Shown: positions 60,519-64,000 of the stretch, piece after piece | Layout: every line of letters starts with the position of its first letter | How positions within the stretch are numbered: the first letter of the stretch is position 1 | Assembly: GCF_014879975.1 (NCBI RefSeq) | Contig: NZ_CP062500.1 | Location: 2,728,001-2,792,000, forward strand | Direction of reading: 5' to 3' | Origin: Vibrio bathopelagicus | GTDB taxonomy: Bacteria > Pseudomonadota > Gammaproteobacteria > Enterobacterales > Vibrionaceae | Length of the DNA: 64,000 nucleotides | Program-made: the position numbers and the translations under genes | Notes under the pieces: model-generated | Database searches by the model: none | What the model saw: only the letters and a program-made list of their open reading frames with translations | What the model was told of the DNA's origin: nothing

Positions 60519-60593
60519 TATTGACTGTATTTAGTCCGTTAAGCCATCGATTATGACCGCTTAATATGAACTAAATATGGCTCAGAGCCGCTA

Positions 60594-61328
60594 TTATTCA
60601 GCTTCTACGAAACCGTCTTTTTCAGCAGCAGCAGCGATAACAACATCTTTGTTACGGCCTTCTTTAACCGCGTCAGCAGCAGCGTTAAGGTAAAGCTGTA
60701 CTGCACGGATTGCATCGTCATTACCAGGAATGATGAAGTCAATGCCGTCTGGGTTAGAGTTAGTATCAACTACAGCGTAAACTGGGATACCTAGGTTGTT
60801 AGCTTCTTTAACTGCGATGTGTTCGTGATCAGCATCGATTACGAATAGAGCGTCAGGTAGGCCGCCCATGTTCTTGATACCACCAAGAGATTTCTCTAGC
60901 TTCTCCATTTCACGAGTACGCATTAGAGCTTCTTTCTTAGTAAGCTTGTCGAAAGTACCGTCTTGAGCTTGCGCTTCAAGTTCTTTCAGACGCTTGATAG
61001 ACTGACGAACAGTTTTGTAGTTCGTTAGCATACCGCCTAACCAGCGGTTGTTAACGTAAAACTGGTTGCTGTTGATAGCAGCTTCTTTAACAGCTTCAGA
61101 TGCAGCGCGCTTAGTACCAACAAAAAGAACTTTACCTTTCTTCTCACCAACTTTAGCGATTTCTGCTAGAGCTTCGTTGAACATTGGTACAGTTTTTTCT
61201 AGGTTGATGATATGAACTTTGCTACGAGCACCAAAGATGAATGGCTTCATTTTTGGGTTCCAGTAACGAGTTTGGTGACCGAAGTGAACACCAGCTTTAA
61301 GCATATCGCGCATTGATACAGTTGCCAT
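60594..61328 (-). CDS. rpsB: 30S ribosomal protein S2
   Basis: This 244-residue protein of the small subunit head/body junction recruits S1 to the ribosome and, in E. coli, represses its own mRNA. The family motifs are [19 protein letters not shown] (about 9-27), [13 protein letters not shown] (about 62-74) and the C-terminal [16 protein letters not shown] (about 187-202). The ATG at 61328 gives the standard start [10 protein letters not shown] with GAGG 7 nt upstream. Its leader carries a conserved-looking fold. Confidence 0.98.
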   Translation of the reverse strand: MATVSMRDMLKAGVHFGHQTRYWNPKMKPFIFGARSKVHIINLEKTVPMFNEALAEIAKVGEKKGKVLFVGTKRAASEAVKEAAINSNQFYVNNRWLGGMLTNYKTVRQSIKRLKELEAQAQDGTFDKLTKKEALMRTREMEKLEKSLGGIKNMGGLPDALFVIDADHEHIAVKEANNLGIPVYAVVDTNSNPDGIDFIIPGNDDAIRAVQLYLNAAADAVKEGRNKDVVIAAAAEKDGFVEAE

Positions 61329-61786
61329 TTTAAAATCCTCTATGGGGTTAGGCCTCCACACTCCCCATGAATCCGACCCCTAACAACTAACCACTTTTTC
61401 AGCCGTTATCTGTGTTGTTGAGGCACCCCGGAACATGTGTCGGAATGTGTGTGATTTAAAGATATAAGTTAGTGGACACGAAGCTTGTTTCGCCAATTGG
61501 AGAAAACAGTCCTGATGTCCGGCGCGCTTTATACCATATTTTGTCCATCTATGGCTAGAAAAAAATATAAAAATGGCGGTTGCTATACTGATCTTTGACG
61601 CTGTATTTCTCTTATAAATAGTATCAATAACGCAAGAGGCAATCGGCTTAAAGTTGAACACTATTCAATCACGCTTAGTAGTATCCACCAGCATTGTATG
61701 GGTATCAGAATGTTGCGCTAAATTGCTGCACTGCTAGAATAGCCCCAATATGCACACTTAGGTGCTACCAAATTAAGAGATATGCA
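61329..61786. other. Divergent gap between rpsB and map
   Basis: These 458 nt hold the rpsB leader (about 61329-61400, see the separate entry), the rpsB promoter further right and the map promoter. A short minus-strand open frame at 61380-61661 lacks any resemblance to a family. No RNA gene was recognised. Confidence 0.55.
61342..61384 (-). promoter_or_regulatory. rpsB leader, candidate S2 autoregulatory RNA
   Basis: In the transcript, ATGGGG pairs with CCCCAT (61363-61368 with 61342-61347) just before the ribosome site GAGG. Alternatively GTTAGG near 61384 pairs with CCTAAC near 61347. The two pairings share the CCC segment and exclude each other. S2 feedback on the rpsB leader is known in E. 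coli, and GTGGAGGC...AACCCCAT is the recognisable part here. Confidence 0.55.
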
Positions 61787-62665
61787 ATGGCTGTAAAAAT
61801 TAAAACTGCTGAAGAAATTGAAAAAATGCGCGTTGCCGGTAAGCTGGCTTCTGAAATTCTAGAGATGATTGAACCTCATATCCAAGTAGGTACCACGACA
61901 GAAGAACTGAATAAGATCTGTCATGAGTACGCTCTAGAAAGAGGCGCATACTCAGCACCACTTGATTACCACGGTTTCCCTAAGTCAATCTGTACGTCTA
62001 TCAACCACATCGTGTGTCACGGTATTCCAGCATCACAAGATGAGACTGGTAGCACAGGTCAATTCAAACCTGCAGTATTGAAAGATGGCGATATTCTAAA
62101 CGTTGATATCACTGTGATTGTTCCTGATGACGAAAATGCAGACCTAAGCACTCGTCCGCAAGGTTACCACGGTGACACATCTAAGATGTTCCTTGTGGGT
62201 GAAGTTTCTCCAGCAAACAAACGTCTATGTATGGTTGCTCAAGAAGCACTTTACGAAGGCATGCGCCAAGTAAAACCTGGTGTTCAGTTGGGTCAAATCG
62301 GTACGGCTATCGAGAAGTACATCAAAACCAACAATAAGAACAACCCACGCGCTAAGTTCTCTATTGTTAAAGATTACTGTGGCCACGGCATCGGTTCTGA
62401 GTTCCATGAAGATCCACAAGTGGTTCACTACAAAAACAGTGACCGTACCGTACTGAAAGCTGGCATGTGTTTCACAATCGAGCCAATGATCAACGCAGGT
62501 AAGTTTGGCTGCCGTCTTGATGACGAAGATAGCTGGACAGTGTACACAGCAGACAGCAAGAACTCAGCACAATGGGAGCACACACTGGTTGTAACTGAGA
62601 CAGGTTGTGAAGTACTGACACTACGCAGCGATGACACGATTCCACGTATCATGAAGAACGCTTAG
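61787..62665 (+). CDS. map: Methionine aminopeptidase type I
   Basis: This 292-residue enzyme removes the initiator methionine from new proteins. The metal ligands are Asp107 (ILNVDITV), Asp130 (YHGDTSKMF), the His in CGHGIGSEFHE, the Glu in TIEPMINAG and the Glu in WEHTLVVTE. Compared with the ~264-residue E. coli enzyme there are two insertions: about 11 residues near 83-96 and about 12 between the two Asp ligands (about 112-126). The ATG at 61787 gives the family start MAVKIKTAEEIEKMR. It is divergent from rpsB. Confidence 0.96.
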   Translation: MAVKIKTAEEIEKMRVAGKLASEILEMIEPHIQVGTTTEELNKICHEYALERGAYSAPLDYHGFPKSICTSINHIVCHGIPASQDETGSTGQFKPAVLKDGDILNVDITVIVPDDENADLSTRPQGYHGDTSKMFLVGEVSPANKRLCMVAQEALYEGMRQVKPGVQLGQIGTAIEKYIKTNNKNNPRAKFSIVKDYCGHGIGSEFHEDPQVVHYKNSDRTVLKAGMCFTIEPMINAGKFGCRLDDEDSWTVYTADSKNSAQWEHTLVVTETGCEVLTLRSDDTIPRIMKNA

Positions 62666-62692
62666 TTCAACAGGCTGAAACATCAGACTTTT

Positions 62693-62727
62693 AAAAATAT
62701 CCTCGCATTGTCGGGGATATTTTTTTA
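62693..62727 (+). terminator. Terminator of map
   Basis: The stem AAATATCCTCG/CGGGGATATTT (one G-U pair) is followed by T7. Confidence 0.87.
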
Positions 62728-62803
62728 TCTGCGTAATTTCGATTTTCCATCACCTTCTGTTAAATTGTTAAATACTCTCATTTGCTTGCACGGATAGCAG
62801 ACT

Positions 62804-64000
62804 ATGCCTTATCAATGCCCTCTTACGTTCAATGACGAACAAATTGAAATCTGCGAATTAAAAAATCAACTCGAAATCTTCACGCAGTACCAAAAAGATG
62901 AATTTCTCAATCATCACCCAGTGACAGACTTAGTGTTGCTACGCTCTGAATATATGGATTTGCTCCTCAACCGATTATGGGATCATTTTGGATTCAGCAA
63001 ACTGCCTCATATTGCGTTGGTCGCTGTGGGTGGTTATGGTCGCGGTGAACTGCATCCGTTATCCGACATTGATATCTTAATCGTATCGCAAAAGACGCTA
63101 CCTCCAGCGCTTGGTGAAAAAGTCAGTCAGTTCATCACGCTACTTTGGGATTTGAGACTCGAAGTTGGCCATGCGGTACGCACCATTGCCGAATGTATTG
63201 AAATTGGTAGTGATGACTTAACCGTTGCGACTAACCTGCAAGAGTCGCGTTTACTGTGTGGCAGTGAAGACACCTTCCAAGAGCTGAAACTAAAGATTCA
63301 TTCCGATTCATTTTGGCCAAGTGAGACATTTTACAAAGCCAAGATTCAAGAGCAAAGAGAGCGTCATGCTCGCTACCACGACACCACCTACAACCTAGAA
63401 CCGGACATCAAATCAACACCCGGTGGGTTAAGAGACATCCACACTCTGAGTTGGGTAGCACGTCGCCATTTTGGTGCCACATCTCTACTGGAGATGAGCA
63501 AATACGGATTCCTAACCGATGCCGAATATCGCGAACTCGTCGAGTGCCAAGATTTTTTATGGCGCGTTCGCTTTGCATTGCATATCGAACTACGCCGTTA
63601 CGACAACCGTCTTACCTTCGCTCATCAGGCTCAAGTAGCAGAACACCTTGGTTATACTGGTGAAGGCAATCGTGGCGTAGAAATGATGATGAAGGAGTTC
63701 TACCGCACACTTCGTCGTGTAGCAGAGCTCAACAAGATGCTGCTTAAACTGTTTGACCAAGCGATCATTAACGGCGGTCAAACACAAGAAGCGGAGATTC
63801 TCGACAACGATTTTCAACGTCGAGGCTCACTGATCGAAGCGCGTAAGCCTGCCCTATTCCAAGCTCGTCCAGAAACGATTCTCGATATGTTTATCCATAT
63901 CGCTAACGACTCTTCCATCGAAGGGGTCAGCCCGCCAACCTTGCGACAGCTGCGTACGGCACGTCGCCGATTGAACCGCTTCCTGCATACCATTCCTGAA
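62804..64000 (+). CDS. glnD: Protein-PII uridylyltransferase/uridylyl-removing enzyme GlnD, N-terminal part
   Basis: The first 399 residues lie in the window and the frame is open to its edge. GlnD uridylylates PII (GlnB) when glutamine is low and removes UMP when it is high. The nucleotidyltransferase signature GGYGRGELHPLSDIDILI (about 75-92) has the catalytic Gly and Asp pair. The linker motif LEPDIKSTPGGLRDIHTL (about 202-219) is typical of the GlnD family. The HD and ACT domains lie beyond the window. The ATG at 62804 is the first start after the map terminator. Confidence 0.96.
   Translation, partial: MPYQCPLTFNDEQIEICELKNQLEIFTQYQKDEFLNHHPVTDLVLLRSEYMDLLLNRLWDHFGFSKLPHIALVAVGGYGRGELHPLSDIDILIVSQKTLPPALGEKVSQFITLLWDLRLEVGHAVRTIAECIEIGSDDLTVATNLQESRLLCGSEDTFQELKLKIHSDSFWPSETFYKAKIQEQRERHARYHDTTYNLEPDIKSTPGGLRDIHTLSWVARRHFGATSLLEMSKYGFLTDAEYRELVECQDFLWRVRFALHIELRRYDNRLTFAHQAQVAEHLGYTGEGNRGVEMMMKEFYRTLRRVAELNKMLLKLFDQAIINGGQTQEAEILDNDFQRRGSLIEARKPALFQARPETILDMFIHIANDSSIEGVSPPTLRQLRTARRRLNRFLHTIPE

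Noticed and set aside
61380..61661. 93-codon minus-strand frame upstream of rpsB
   Set aside because: It lies in the promoter/leader region of rpsB and resembles no protein family.

Overview
The window is a chromosomal segment of a Vibrio, most likely from or near the Splendidus clade. The evidence is the gene content and order: ptsI-crr, two sheathed-flagellum-type flagellins, the dapA-bamC and gcvR-bcp-perM-bepA neighbourhoods, the upp/uraA/purMN cluster, and the long rpsB-to-accA envelope run. There are also many Vibrio-typical DUF proteins (DUF2066, DUF2069, DUF2897, DUF2919, DUF2956, TIGR03503). No tRNA, rRNA, CRISPR array or prophage was seen.

Layout. 1-6.7 kb: the end of ptsI, crr, two sigma-28 flagellin genes, a DyP peroxidase and small accessory proteins. 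6.9-13.1 kb: a YffB-like reductase, dapE, an M15 peptidase, bamC-dapA, gcvR and bcp. 12.8-17.5 kb: an accessory insertion between bcp and perM, carrying a LysR regulator, a 4-oxalocrotonate tautomerase-like protein, a zinc-free medium-chain oxidoreductase and a dead IS3-family remnant. It is flanked by two ~620-bp direct copies of the bcp 3' end/terminator/perM 3' end that differ at about 4% of sites. 17.1-31.7 kb: intact perM, a TusA-like protein, bepA, arsC, wrbA, uraA, upp, purMN, a YafJ-type amidotransferase, gmhA and fadE. 31.8-41.7 kb: TIGR03503, dnaQ/rnhA (divergent), a methyltransferase/gloB pair (divergent), mltD, YIP1, a YafD-like protein, glnB, cytochrome c and tilS. 41.8-61.3 kb: one long minus-strand run, transcribed rpsB-tsf-pyrH-frr-uppS-cdsA-dxr-rseP-bamA-skp-lpxD-fabZ-lpxA-lpxB-rnhB-dnaE-accA. 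It couples translation, isoprenoid and phospholipid precursors, lipid A and outer-membrane assembly. 61.8-64 kb: map and the start of glnD.

Readable regulation includes two sigma-28 promoters with exact 11-nt spacers, a PurR box between upp and purM, a PurR-like palindrome before uraA, a FadR site before fadE, an rpsB leader with alternative pairings, an rpsB-tsf attenuator and many intrinsic terminators. The most unusual region is the 13-17 kb insertion. Its flanking duplications differ almost only at synonymous sites, which points to homologous acquisition of DNA from another strain rather than a simple local duplication. I found no convincing wholly new multi-gene system. The rest is well-conserved core genome with small repeat and RNA-structure oddities.
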